A DNA stretch of 64,000 nucleotides from positions 62,001 to 126,000 of the forward strand of contig NZ_QSCM01000001.1 in the NCBI RefSeq assembly GCF_003463065.1. Direction: 5' to 3'. Source of the DNA: Blautia sp. OF03-15BH. Its GTDB lineage: Bacteria; Bacillota; Clostridia; Lachnospirales; Lachnospiraceae. Within the stretch, counting starts at the first letter, position 1, and every line of letters begins with the position of its first letter. A program made the position numbers and the translations under genes. The notes below the pieces were generated by a model, which searched no databases, had not been told where the DNA came from, and saw nothing but the letters and a program-made list of their open reading frames with translations. Shown here piece by piece: positions 1 to 6,960 of this stretch.

Positions 1-2052
1 GGATTCTGCCTTCTGCCACTCCGCATCGATCAGACGTGCCCTCTCTTCTGCACTCAGATTGATGATGTTGATACAGTCCGTCCGGTGGATGGAAACACCT
101 CTTCCTCTGGTAACGAAACCGACGATCTCATCTCCAGGCACCGGAGAACAGCATTTGGAATAACGCACTGCCAGATCATGGAGGCCCTTTACCACAATGG
201 CACTGTGGTTTTTGCTGCTGCGGTGCTCAATGTCCTGTGCATGCTCCACAACAGATTCCACCAGTTTTTCATCTGTCAGTTCTTTCTTTTTCTTCTTCTC
301 GTAGCCCTCCATGAGCTTATTGACCACCTGGCCCTCTTTAAGGCCGCCGTGGCCAATCGCCGCAAGAATGGAATCCCAGTCCCGGAAACCGTACTTCCGC
401 ATGACAGTCTCCATGAACTCGTTCTTCAGGATGTCATTTAAAGGGATCCCTTTTGCTTTACAATAAGCCGACATGAGCTCTTTTCCTTTGATGATGTTAT
501 CATCCTTCAGCTCATTTTTAAACCACTGGTTGATCTTGTTCTTTGCCTGTGTACTCTTGACGATCTTCAGCCAGTCACGGCTGGGGCCCTTGGAATTCTG
601 GGAAGTAATGATCTCGATCCGGTCTCCGTTCTGGATCACATAGTCAATGTTTACCAGTTTTCCGTTGACTCTTGCACCTACCATCTTATTTCCGACAGCA
701 CTGTGGATGCTGTAGGCAAAGTCAATGGGAGTGGAACCATTGGGCAGATTTTTCACGTCTCCGGCAGGCGTAAAGCAGTAAACACTCTCCGCAAAAAGGT
801 CAAGATCACTTTTCAGAAGACCCATAAACTCCCGGTTATCAGACATGTCTCTCTGCCATTCCAGAATCTGACGGAGCCAGCTTAACTTTTCTTCCTCCTG
901 CTGGGCTGCCGGTTTCACACCATTGGCTGCCTCTTTGTATTTCCAGTGCGCTGCAATACCATACTCAGCGGTACGATGCATCTCAAAGGTACGAATCTGT
1001 ATCTCAAAAGGCTGCCCGTTAGGACCGATCAGTGTGGTATGAAGAGACTGGTACATGTTCTGTTTGGGCATGGCGATATAGTCTTTAAAACGTCCCGGGA
1101 TCGGCTTATACATCTCATGGATGATACCAAGGGCCGCATAACAGTCCTTTACCGTATCCACAATGATCCGGACCGCAAAGAGGTCATAGATCTGATCCAG
1201 GGTCTTTTCCTGGTTGACCATCTTTTTGTAAATGCTGAAGAAATGCTTTGCCCTGCCGTCGATCTCCGCTTTGATACCGGCTTTATCCATCTGTTCCCGG
1301 ACATCCTTTACGATGCACTGGACAAACTGTTCCCGCTCACTTTTCCTAAGAGCGATCTTCTCCACCAGCTCATAATAGACCTCCGGCTCCAGATATTTCA
1401 GAGAAAGGTCATCCAGCTCTACTTTGATCTTGGAGATACCGAGCCGGTGAGCGATCGGTGCATAAATCTCCATGGTCTCACGGGCTTTTTCTTTCTGTTT
1501 TTCCGGCTTCATATATTTCAGCGTACGCATATTGTGAAGACGGTCTGCCAGTTTGACCATGATCACACGGATATCCTTGGCCATGGCCAGAAACATTTTT
1601 CTTAAATTCTCCGCCTGCTCTTCTACTTTATCCACTTTGTAGGACAGCTGTGTCAGTTTGGTGACACCATCAACGATCACTTCTACTTCCTCACCGAATT
1701 CCTCTTTGATCTCTTCCGGTGTCATGACGGTATCTTCCACTACATCATGAAGAAGGCCTGCCACAATGCTCTCTTTATCCAGCTCCAGATCTGCCAGGAT
1801 GATCGCCACACAAAGAGGGTGAATGATATAAGGCTCCCCAGACTTACGAAGCTGTCCTTTATGTGCATCGTCAGCGATATGATAAGCCTTCTCTATCATG
1901 GAAATATCTGTGGAAGGATGGTATTTCTTTACACTGTCGATCAATTCCTTATATAGAATATCCGGGCTGGTAAAATCTGCCATGGTCTTTACGCTGGCAT
2001 CCGCTTTTTTCACTTCATCTACTTTATAGTTTCCGCTCTCGTCTTTTGCCAT
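1..2052 (-). CDS. relA: Bifunctional (p)ppGpp synthetase/hydrolase RelA/SpoT (C-terminus beyond window)
   Basis: Rel makes and degrades the stringent-response alarmone (p)ppGpp. The ATG at 2052 opens a frame of 684 codons that runs off the window without a stop; full-length relatives have roughly 730-780 residues, so mainly the ACT domain is missing. Visible in order: an HD hydrolase domain with HDVVED at residues 102-107; a synthetase domain (about 230-380) with GRFKDYIAMPK and NMYQSLHTT; a TGS domain with CFTPAGDVKNLPNGSTPIDFAYS; and near the window edge the cysteine-containing CCSPVPGDEIVGF segment. Both catalytic halves look intact, so a bifunctional Rel is expected. It lies 44 bp downstream of apt, the usual Firmicutes order apt-rel, and is probably co-transcribed with it. 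Confidence 0.97.
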   Translation of the reverse strand, partial: MAKDESGNYKVDEVKKADASVKTMADFTSPDILYKELIDSVKKYHPSTDISMIEKAYHIADDAHKGQLRKSGEPYIIHPLCVAIILADLELDKESIVAGLLHDVVEDTVMTPEEIKEEFGEEVEVIVDGVTKLTQLSYKVDKVEEQAENLRKMFLAMAKDIRVIMVKLADRLHNMRTLKYMKPEKQKEKARETMEIYAPIAHRLGISKIKVELDDLSLKYLEPEVYYELVEKIALRKSEREQFVQCIVKDVREQMDKAGIKAEIDGRAKHFFSIYKKMVNQEKTLDQIYDLFAVRIIVDTVKDCYAALGIIHEMYKPIPGRFKDYIAMPKQNMYQSLHTTLIGPNGQPFEIQIRTFEMHRTAEYGIAAHWKYKEAANGVKPAAQQEEEKLSWLRQILEWQRDMSDNREFMGLLKSDLDLFAESVYCFTPAGDVKNLPNGSTPIDFAYSIHSAVGNKMVGARVNGKLVNIDYVIQNGDRIEIITSQNSKGPSRDWLKIVKSTQAKNKINQWFKNELKDDNIIKGKELMSAYCKAKGIPLNDILKNEFMETVMRKYGFRDWDSILAAIGHGGLKEGQVVNKLMEGYEKKKKKELTDEKLVESVVEHAQDIEHRSSKNHSAIVVKGLHDLAVRYSKCCSPVPGDEIVGFVTRGRGVSIHRTDCINIINLSAEERARLIDAEWQKAES

Positions 2053-2096
2053 ATCTATCACCGCTTTCCGTATCGTTTTTTCACAGTCTCAGACCG

Positions 2097-2621
2097 TTAT
2101 TTTCCTTCATAGCTGATGACAGAAGCCACATCATAACCGTTCAGACGTTCTCTGCCCTTCAGACCTTTCAGCTCCATTAAAAAAATCACCTTGACAACTT
2201 CTCCACCCAGACGCTCGATCATTTTGATACAGGCCTCCACGGTTCCTCCGGTAGCAATGAGATCATCTACGATCACAACCTTCTGTCCCGGTTTGATCGC
2301 ATCCTTATGCATCTCGATGGTCGCACTGCCATACTCCAGATCATAATCCTGAGAAATGGTCTCCAGTGGAAGTTTTCCTTTCTTTCTCACCGGAACGAAG
2401 GGTTTCTTTTCTTTATAAGCGATGGGTACACCGAAAATAAAACCTCTGGATTCGGTTCCGACTACCACATCAAAATCCGTGCCTTTCAGAAGATCATCCA
2501 TGGAATCAATGGCCAGCTGCAGACCGTCTGCGTCATTCAGCACACTCGTGATATCACGGAAAATAATACCCGGTTCCGGAAAATCCGGAATACTTCTGAC
2601 ATACTCTTCAATTTTTTTCAT
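2097..2621 (-). CDS. apt: Adenine phosphoribosyltransferase
   Basis: Converts adenine and PRPP to AMP and pyrophosphate in purine salvage, in the cytoplasm. 174 residues, the normal family length. The PRPP-binding motif VVIVDDLIATGGT is at residues 115-127, and the N-terminal IPDFPEPGIIFRDIT block is typical of bacterial Apt. The ATG start has a GGAGG site 8 nt upstream. It precedes rel with a 44-bp gap. Its own promoter appears to lie some 300 bp upstream, leaving a long structured leader. Confidence 0.98.
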   Translation of the reverse strand: MKKIEEYVRSIPDFPEPGIIFRDITSVLNDADGLQLAIDSMDDLLKGTDFDVVVGTESRGFIFGVPIAYKEKKPFVPVRKKGKLPLETISQDYDLEYGSATIEMHKDAIKPGQKVVIVDDLIATGGTVEACIKMIERLGGEVVKVIFLMELKGLKGRERLNGYDVASVISYEGK

Positions 2622-2758
2622 CGTCTTGTCCTCCAGTTTTATCTAAGGCGTCTTTCCAACGCACTTTTATTTTTTATGCTGTTGTGTCCAAAAGGCATTT
2701 TCGCCACAACGGTTACCTGGGAATTTCTTTGCTGTAGAACAGCAGCTTTTGAACGCAG

Positions 2759-2920
2759 ATAAGCATTCCCCCGCTTCAAGTGCGCGGAGCACTAAGCGGC
2801 GGGTGAGGGGGGATGCTTATGTCAGTGGGAGTTGAAAGCTCCCACTGACAGATCGCGAAGCGACTGCGTTCATGAGCAAGTAGCGAAGCGGATTGCGAAT
2901 GTCCGCTTTACATCATTCGT
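2759..2920. repeat. Structured palindromic element in the apt 5' leader
   Basis: The gene-free stretch between apt and the tRNA gene (2622-3042) holds stacked hairpins. Arms 2759-2772 and 2807-2820 (ATAAGCATTCCCCC against GGGGGGATGCTTAT, one G-T) enclose a second stem, CGCTTcaAGTGC against GCACTaAGCG. Directly next to it is a perfect 11-bp hairpin, GTCAGTGGGAG/CTCCCACTGAC (2821-2849). A third part, 2850-2920, has shorter stems such as GCGGA/TCCGC. It lies inside the transcript expected from the promoter at 2934-2962, so it is either an intergenic repeat or a cis-acting leader. No T tract follows the stems, so a simple terminator is unlikely. Confidence 0.6.
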
Positions 2921-2933
2921 TTCTAACTATAGT

Positions 2934-2962
2934 AGTATAACATCGGAAAATCATGATTGCAA
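2934..2962 (-). promoter_or_regulatory. Predicted sigma-A promoter for apt-rel
   Basis: On the minus strand TTGCAA (2957-2962) and TATACT (2934-2939) are separated by exactly 17 bp. It is the only good sigma-A match seen between tRNA-Leu (3043) and apt. Transcription would start near 2927 and carry about 300 nt of structured leader. Confidence 0.6.
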
Positions 2963-3042
2963 GCCGAGATACACAAAAAGGCTTCATAGAACATCCCTGT
3001 TCCATGAAACCCTGCTTTCTGCATTGTCACAAAAAGAAAAAG

Positions 3043-3126
3043 TGCGGAAGGCGGGACTTGAACCCGCACGGTATTGCTACCACAGGCACCTGAAGCCTGC
3101 GCGTCTGCCAATTCCGCCACTTCCGC
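3043..3126 (-). tRNA. tRNA-Leu (anticodon CAG), copy 1
   Basis: Class II tRNA of 84 nt. Acceptor arms GCGGAAG and CTTCCGC, the T-loop GGTTCAAGTCC and a long variable arm are present. The anticodon stem CAGGC/GCCTG closes a loop TTCAGGT, giving anticodon CAG. The CCA end is not encoded. The sequence is identical to the two other CAG copies at 3456-3539 and 4000-4083. Confidence 0.97.
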
Positions 3127-3174
3127 ATTTTTGTTCTTATGAACTTTTCTGTGCTGTCTCTCAAGCACAGACCT

Positions 3175-3203
3175 ATCATACAACAGGATCTCTTGTTTGT
3201 CAA
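3175..3203 (-). promoter_or_regulatory. Sigma-A promoter of tRNA-Leu(CAG) copy 1
   Basis: TTGACA (3198-3203) and TATGAT (3175-3180) on the minus strand with a 17-bp spacer, about 50 bp upstream of the tRNA 5' end. Confidence 0.8.
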
Positions 3204-3269
3204 CACCTTTTTTGAATTTTTTATTTTTTTCGCAAATTTAAAAAATTTTGAAAAATTTGAAAAAAGTAG

Positions 3270-3298
3270 TTGACGAGTTGAAAAAACGATGCTATAAT
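3270..3298 (+). promoter_or_regulatory. Sigma-A promoter of the plus-strand tRNA-Leu pair
   Basis: TTGACG (3270-3275), 17-bp spacer, TATAAT (3293-3298), about 40 bp before the tRNA. The transcribed leader that follows resembles the leader of the mirror pair (shared core tgaggaaca then aaaactt), showing that the duplication once reached into the promoter region. Confidence 0.85.
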
Positions 3299-3337
3299 CT
3301 GTCTTGTTCCTGAGGAACACAAAACTTAATAAAGTCT

Positions 3338-3421
3338 GCGGGAGTGCTGGAATTGGCAGACAGGCTAGACTAAGGATCTAGTGTTGGCAACGACGTGTGG
3401 GTTCAAGTCCCATCTCCCGCA
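3338..3421 (+). tRNA. tRNA-Leu (anticodon AAG), plus copy
   Basis: 84 nt, acceptor GCGGGAG/CTCCCGC with discriminator A; CCA not encoded. Anticodon stem CTAGA/TCTAG closes loop CTAAGGA, so the anticodon is AAG. A34 would have to be deaminated to inosine (TadA) to read CUU and CUC; in most bacteria the isoacceptor is GAG. Identical to the minus copy at 4118-4201. Confidence 0.95.
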
Positions 3422-3455
3422 TCCTTCTTAAAAAGTTGGATGCAGCGAACGAAAT

Positions 3456-3539
3456 GCGGAAGTGGCGGAATTGGCAGACGCGCAGGCTTCAGGTGCCTGT
3501 GGTAGCAATACCGTGCGGGTTCAAGTCCCGCCTTCCGCA
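3456..3539 (+). tRNA. tRNA-Leu (anticodon CAG), copy 2
   Basis: 84 nt, identical to the copies at 3043-3126 and 4000-4083; anticodon loop TTCAGGT gives CAG. It lies 34 bp after tRNA-Leu(AAG), presumably on the same transcript. The T7 tract at 3543-3549 probably ends transcription. Confidence 0.97.
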
Positions 3540-3553
3540 TTCTTTTTTTATTT

Positions 3554-3697
3554 GTAACTGTTCAGAGTCAAGCAGATTTTCATGCAAAAGTGTGAATCAT
3601 GCTTGCATGAATGAACACTTTTACATGGAAATCTATTTGGCGGATACGCCACACCGACGAAATGCATAGCATTTTGGAGGTGGTTCTGAATCGTTAC
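3554..3697. repeat. Nested palindrome inside the tRNA inverted repeat
   Basis: The 440-bp centre (3550-3989) has no credible gene. Its left part is a 144-bp nested palindrome: outer arms GTAACTGTTCAGA (3554-3566) and TCTGAATCGTTAC (3685-3697) with two mismatches, inner arms 3574-3593 and 3615-3634 (20 bp, two mismatches). The outer GTAACTGTTC end resembles the edges of repeats at about 39.0 and 50.7 kb. Confidence 0.65.
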
Positions 3698-3824
3698 TTT
3701 TATTTATATATATTTTCTTTACACCCTCTTCTATCTTACCATTCATTACCGTCTGCAACACTCTGTCCTCTCTTCGTGACTGACATATACAAGCAGCTCC
3801 AATCGCATCCTTAATAAAAACAAA

Positions 3825-3877
3825 AAAAGATTCAAAACATTCCATTTTTATTCTCCCTGAAATGTTCTGAATCTTTT
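3825..3877. terminator. Hairpin between the two facing tRNA units
   Basis: Arms AAAAGATTCAAAACATT (3825-3841) and AATGTTCTGAATCTTTT (3861-3877 region) pair over 17 positions with one mismatch. Flanking A and T runs allow it to end transcription from both facing tRNA pairs. Confidence 0.55.
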
Positions 3878-3999
3878 GTTTCGTTTCTATAGAAGCCTGT
3901 AGGAGCACCTGTTTTTTGTATCATGATCTGCAAAAGTTTTCTCTCCCGCCCATTGCCTTACACAATAGAAACAAGAAAGATATTGAAGCAAAAAAAGAA

Positions 4000-4083
4000 T
4001 GCGGAAGGCGGGACTTGAACCCGCACGGTATTGCTACCACAGGCACCTGAAGCCTGCGCGTCTGCCAATTCCGCCACTTCCGC
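4000..4083 (-). tRNA. tRNA-Leu (anticodon CAG), copy 3
   Basis: Second member of the mirror pair. Identical to the other CAG copies, no encoded CCA, followed on its own strand by the same T7 tract. Confidence 0.97.
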
Positions 4084-4117
4084 ATTTCGTTCGCTGCATC
4101 CAACTTTTTAAGAAGGA

Positions 4118-4201
4118 TGCGGGAGATGGGACTTGAACCCACACGTCGTTGCCAACACTAGATCCTTAGTCTAGCCTGTCTGCCAATTCCAGCACTCCCG
4201 C
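4118..4201 (-). tRNA. tRNA-Leu (anticodon AAG), minus copy
   Basis: First member of the mirror pair, identical to 3338-3421 (anticodon loop CTAAGGA, anticodon AAG). Keeping the AAG anticodon in both copies argues against a sequencing error. Confidence 0.95.
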
Positions 4202-4240
4202 GCATTCTATGAAGTTTTCTGTTCCTCACGAACATTTAGT

Positions 4241-4269
4241 ATTATACATGCAATTGCATCATCTGTCAA
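4241..4269 (-). promoter_or_regulatory. Sigma-A promoter of the minus-strand tRNA-Leu pair
   Basis: TTGACA (4264-4269), 17-bp spacer, TATAAT (4241-4246): a full consensus promoter about 40 bp before the tRNA. Confidence 0.88.
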
Positions 4270-4346
4270 CTGTTTTTTTCAACTTTTTTCCATATTTTTT
4301 ATTTGCAAAATTTAAACGTGCATCTATATGCAAAAAAGCCACTCTC

Positions 4347-4616
4347 CTACCGTACGTAGAATCCGTTTTCCTCTATGATCTCCATATCAACACAGCTCAT
4401 GCGGTCGATCCAGGCATAGCTCATACGGTTCAGCCGTTCCAGAAGAGTTGTAATAGCCGCTGGATCTCCCTGCACTTCCATTTCCACACTCCCATCCCAT
4501 TCATTTTTCACCCAGCCGGTAAGTCCCAGACCGGAAGCCATCCATCTGGCTCTGGAACGAAAGCCTACTCCCTGGACATTTCCATAGAAATAAAAATGCT
4601 TCCTTACTTTCTTCAT
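4347..4616 (-). CDS. acyP: Acylphosphatase
   Basis: Small cytosolic enzyme hydrolysing acylphosphates such as acetyl phosphate. 89 residues, the normal length. The family signature GNVQGVGFR ends in catalytic Arg20, and GWVKNEWDGSV supplies catalytic Asn38. The ATG start follows a GGAGG site. It lies just past the rnpB terminator and probably has its own transcript; the physiological substrate cannot be told from the sequence. Confidence 0.93.
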   Translation of the reverse strand: MKKVRKHFYFYGNVQGVGFRSRARWMASGLGLTGWVKNEWDGSVEMEVQGDPAAITTLLERLNRMSYAWIDRMSCVDMEIIEENGFYVR

Positions 4617-4630
4617 ATCGTTTCCTCCGG

Positions 4631-4659
4631 ATAAAACAAAACCCGCAGCAGGCTGCGGG
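4631..4659 (-). terminator. Terminator of rnpB
   Basis: Minus strand: CCCGCAG, 4-nt loop, CTGCGGG, then TTTTGTTTTAT. Placed directly after the RNase P RNA. Confidence 0.8.
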
Positions 4660-4687
4660 AATTCTTCCTATTATAAAAACATCTTTA

Positions 4688-5036
4688 AAACGAGCAAAAC
4701 GATAAGCCGGGTTATGTCATTGGATGGTCATCTATCTAGACCTGCTGTTACCAGCAGGTTCAAGCGACCTACCTGAGACCGACGGGCCGCCGTATGTCTC
4801 TATTCGGTCTTGCTTCGAATGGGGTTTACATATGCCCCGTCTGTTACCAGCCGGGCGGTAGTCTCTTACACTGCCTTTCCACCCTTACCCGCCAAAGCGG
4901 GCGGTTTATTTCTGTTGCACTGTCCTTGGAGTCGCCTCCACCGGATGTTATCCGGCATCCTGCCCTGTGAAGCCCGGACTTTCCTCGCCTGACACCTTTC
5001 GGTCTGTCAGCCGCGACCACCTGTTTTACTCGTTAT
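4688..5036 (-). ncRNA. rnpB: RNase P RNA (class A)
   Basis: Catalytic RNA that trims tRNA 5' leaders. Read on the minus strand it contains the hallmarks: GAGGAAAGTCCGGGCTTC followed by CACAGGGCAGGATGCCGG near the 5' end, the central GTAAGGGTGGAAAGG segment, AGGTAGGTCGCTTGA, and the 3' ACCCGGCTTAT. The terminal helix P1 pairs ACGAGtAAAAC with GTTTTgCTCGT. Type A architecture differs from the type B of Bacillus and is usual in Clostridia. Ends are set from P1 and may be off by a few bases. It lies between the rplT terminator and acyP. Confidence 0.95.
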
Positions 5037-5050
5037 ACTTCTGCCATAGA

Positions 5051-5094
5051 GAAAAGGCAGTCTTGCCCGGATCTCTCCGCTCAATCTGCCTTTC
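5051..5094 (-). terminator. Terminator of infC-rpmI-rplT
   Basis: Minus strand: GAAAGGCAG, 25-nt loop, CTGCCTTTTC, with the T run at the base of the stem. It ends 13 bp after the rplT stop. Confidence 0.65.
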
Positions 5095-5107
5095 TGTTCA
5101 GATCACA

Positions 5108-5464
5108 TTAAGCCAGTTTGCTTTTTGCCAGCTCTGCCAGAGTTTTGAAGCCCTCAGCATCGTTGATAGCCATATCAGCCAGGATCTTTCTGTTCATCTC
5201 AACGCCAGCCAGTTTCAGACCATACATGAATCTGCTGTAAGAAAGTCCGTTCATGCGAGCTGCTGCATTGATACGAGCGATCCAGAGCTGTCTGAACTGA
5301 CGCTTTCTCTCTTTTCTTCCTGCATAGGAGCTGGTCAGAGCTCTCATGACAGACTGTTTTGCTACTCTATACTGTTTGGAACGTGCGCCTCTGTAACCTT
5401 TTGCCAGTTTCAGGGTTCTGTTATGTCTCTTCTTTGCGTTCAAGCCGCCTTTAATTCTTGCCAT
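5108..5464 (-). CDS. rplT: 50S ribosomal protein L20
   Basis: Primary 23S rRNA-binding protein needed early in 50S assembly, and in Firmicutes also the repressor of its own operon. 118 residues, exactly the usual length, strongly basic, beginning MARIKGG and containing the KRQFRQLWIARINAAAR block. Last gene of infC-rpmI-rplT, 28 bp after rpmI, followed by a terminator. The leader in front of infC fits L20-controlled attenuation. Confidence 0.98.
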   Translation of the reverse strand: MARIKGGLNAKKRHNRTLKLAKGYRGARSKQYRVAKQSVMRALTSSYAGRKERKRQFRQLWIARINAAARMNGLSYSRFMYGLKLAGVEMNRKILADMAINDAEGFKTLAELAKSKLA

Positions 5465-5492
5465 CTCTTAATTTCCTCCTTCAGTCTTTCGA

Positions 5493-5690
5493 TTATAAAT
5501 ACGGTAAGATCTTCTTCATGTTCTTGAAGTTGGTAGCGTCCACGATCGTAGCCTTTCTCAGGTTTCTCTTTCTCTTCGTGGTCTTCTTGGTTAAGATATG
5601 GCTCTTATAAGCTTTATTTCTCTTTAATTTACCGGTTCCTGTCTTTTTGAAACGTTTTGCAGCTGCTCTGCTGGTTTTAATCTTGGGCAT
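5493..5690 (-). CDS. rpmI: 50S ribosomal protein L35
   Basis: 65-residue basic ribosomal protein starting MPKIKTSRAAAKRFKKTG. The frame stays open further upstream, but the ATG at 5690 is chosen because it matches the family N-terminus and has AAGGAGG 8 nt upstream. Middle gene of the L20 operon. Confidence 0.97.
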   Translation of the reverse strand: MPKIKTSRAAAKRFKKTGTGKLKRNKAYKSHILTKKTTKRKRNLRKATIVDATNFKNMKKILPYL

Positions 5691-5777
5691 TCTTATGTTC
5701 CTCCTTATTCTGAATCTATCGCGGCTATGATACCGCACGGTCAAACCCGAAGGTTTTTCCCTATTTTAACTGCGTGA

Positions 5778-6284
5778 TTAACGTTTTTCAGTTAAAAACA
5801 TTGTCATATTCCGACCCTCGATCTTCGGGGGTTTATCCACGCTGGCAACATCCTTCATCTGTTCTGCGAAATCATCCAGAATGTGTCTGCTGCTCTGCAT
5901 ATGAGCCATCTCGCGTCCACGGAAACGCAGGGTAACTTTTACCTTGTTGCCTTTCTCGATGAATTTTCTTGCCGCTCCTACCTTGGTATTCAGATCATTC
6001 ACGTCAATATTCGGTGACAGGCGAACCTCTTTGATCTCGATGGTCTTCTGTTTTTTCTTAGCTTCTTTTTCTTTTCTTGCCTGCTCATAACGATATTTTC
6101 CATAATCGATGATCTTGCAGACAGGCGGTTTTGCCGCAGGAGCAATCTTTACCAGATCAAGCTCTGCCTCTTTCGCCATCTTCATAGCATCTCTGGCAGA
6201 CATAATACCTAACTGTTCTCCATTTTCTCCAATTAAGCGGATCTCTTTATCGCGGATCTGCTCGTTAATCATTAATTCGCTAAT
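5778..6284 (-). CDS. infC: Translation initiation factor IF-3, ATT start
   Basis: IF-3 binds the 30S subunit and enforces correct start-codon and initiator-tRNA choice. N domain MINEQIRDKEIRLIGENG, linker rich in KEKEAKKKQK, C domain with SPNIDVNDLNTK and KVTLRFRGRE. The first ATG of the family core (6272) lies 19 nt from the only good ribosome site, GGAGGTG. An in-frame ATT at 6282-6284 is spaced 7 nt from it. ATT is the classic non-canonical infC start that lets IF-3 repress its own translation, so it is chosen (168 residues). The longer frame upstream to 6434 is leader RNA, not protein. Confidence 0.93.
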   Translation of the reverse strand: MSELMINEQIRDKEIRLIGENGEQLGIMSARDAMKMAKEAELDLVKIAPAAKPPVCKIIDYGKYRYEQARKEKEAKKKQKTIEIKEVRLSPNIDVNDLNTKVGAARKFIEKGNKVKVTLRFRGREMAHMQSSRHILDDFAEQMKDVASVDKPPKIEGRNMTMFLTEKR

Positions 6285-6445
6285 TGTTTTGCACCTCCGT
6301 ACCGTTCTTTGTTCATGATGATCAGCGGACATAAAAAAAGATGGACGCGATTGTCCACCATACAAATGCCCCGTTTCAACAGGGAAATCTATAAACCGCC
6401 AGTCACTGAAGCGTGCTGAGGTGAGAGTGGACACTCTGCTTTCTT
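6285..6445 (-). promoter_or_regulatory. infC leader with attenuator (L20-leader type)
   Basis: About 160 nt lie between promoter and infC. A terminator-like hairpin GTGGAC/GTCCAT (arms 6353-6359 and 6341-6346) is followed by a seven-T run. A GTCCAC segment at 6427-6432 near the 5' end can pair with the same GTGGAC, giving mutually exclusive structures. L20-dependent attenuation of this operon is established in Bacillus; that this leader works the same way is inferred from layout. Confidence 0.65.
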
Positions 6446-6460
6446 TTCTTAACCTATATT

Positions 6461-6489
6461 AAGATACCATAGATTTCCCTCATTGTCAA
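6461..6489 (-). promoter_or_regulatory. Sigma-A promoter of infC-rpmI-rplT
   Basis: TTGACA (6484-6489), 17-bp spacer, TATCTT (6461-6466) on the minus strand, placing the start just ahead of the attenuator leader. Confidence 0.8.
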
Positions 6490-6507
6490 CCTGTTATTTT
6501 TACTTTT

Positions 6508-6831
6508 TTATTTTCCGCAGCAGCAACAGAAAGTTCCGCACTGGGTCTCGTCTTTCTCTTTCGCAGAAGCACCATCGATATCAACCTTCGATGCGGTGCA
6601 GCACTGTTCTTCGTTATACTGACAGTGACAGGCTTTACAGCCCACATGAATGGTCGCACTGGGAACACCGGCACTGTCCGTCACTTCATTCCCTCTTCTT
6701 GCCATAAAGCTCTCACAGCAGGTTTCTTCCGGCTGACCCGCTTCTTTTCCTCCGACTGTGATATCTCCTTTGCTGCAGTATTCTCCTCTGTTGTAGATAC
6801 AGCTCATTGCAGAACAAACTAATAACGGCAT
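6508..6831 (-). CDS. DUF1540 protein with two cysteine-rich repeats
   Basis: 107 residues with 15 cysteines. Two copies of a DUF1540-like unit are visible: CSAMSCIYNRGEYCSKGDITVGG near residues 6-28 and CKACHCQYNEEQCCTASKVDI near 65-85, each of the form CxAxxCxYN...C.A..I.V. The end is a run of cysteines, GTFCCCCGK. Such spacing suggests metal binding; the function of DUF1540 is not established. No signal peptide. ATG with AAGGAGG 8 nt upstream. Monocistronic, between thrS and the infC operon. Confidence 0.85.
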   Translation of the reverse strand: MPLLVCSAMSCIYNRGEYCSKGDITVGGKEAGQPEETCCESFMARRGNEVTDSAGVPSATIHVGCKACHCQYNEEQCCTASKVDIDGASAKEKDETQCGTFCCCCGK

Positions 6832-6960
6832 GATATTACCTCCTTTTATCCATCTGATACAAGAAATAATATCTGCCGTTATCCTTCTTTTTATTCACGA
6901 TTCACGCAAATGTTTTTCTGCCTCGTGATCAGCCGCGTCGACAAAAGAAAATCTTAATGA

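Larger units (their letters stand above)
3338..4201. repeat. 212-bp perfect inverted duplication of a tRNA-Leu pair
   Basis: Arm 3338-3549 (tRNA-Leu AAG, 34-bp spacer, tRNA-Leu CAG, seven-T tract) is the exact reverse complement of arm 3990-4201, spacer included. The two arms face each other across 440 bp (3550-3989). Identity stops abruptly at both arm ends, while the sequence upstream of each tRNA is only similar. That pattern suggests an older duplication whose arms are kept identical by gene conversion. Recombination between the arms would invert the 440-bp segment. Confidence 0.95.

Noticed and set aside
2923..3320. Short frames over the first tRNA-Leu
   Set aside because: They are translations of tRNA sequence (recurring RKWRNWQTRRLQV), not genes.
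3633..3908. 91-codon minus-strand frame between the tRNA pairs
   Set aside because: Runs through the nested palindrome and the hairpin, lacks a good ribosome site, and resembles no protein.
6285..6434. N-terminal extension of IF-3
   Set aside because: It spans the attenuator hairpin and T run; IF-3 proteins do not have such a segment.
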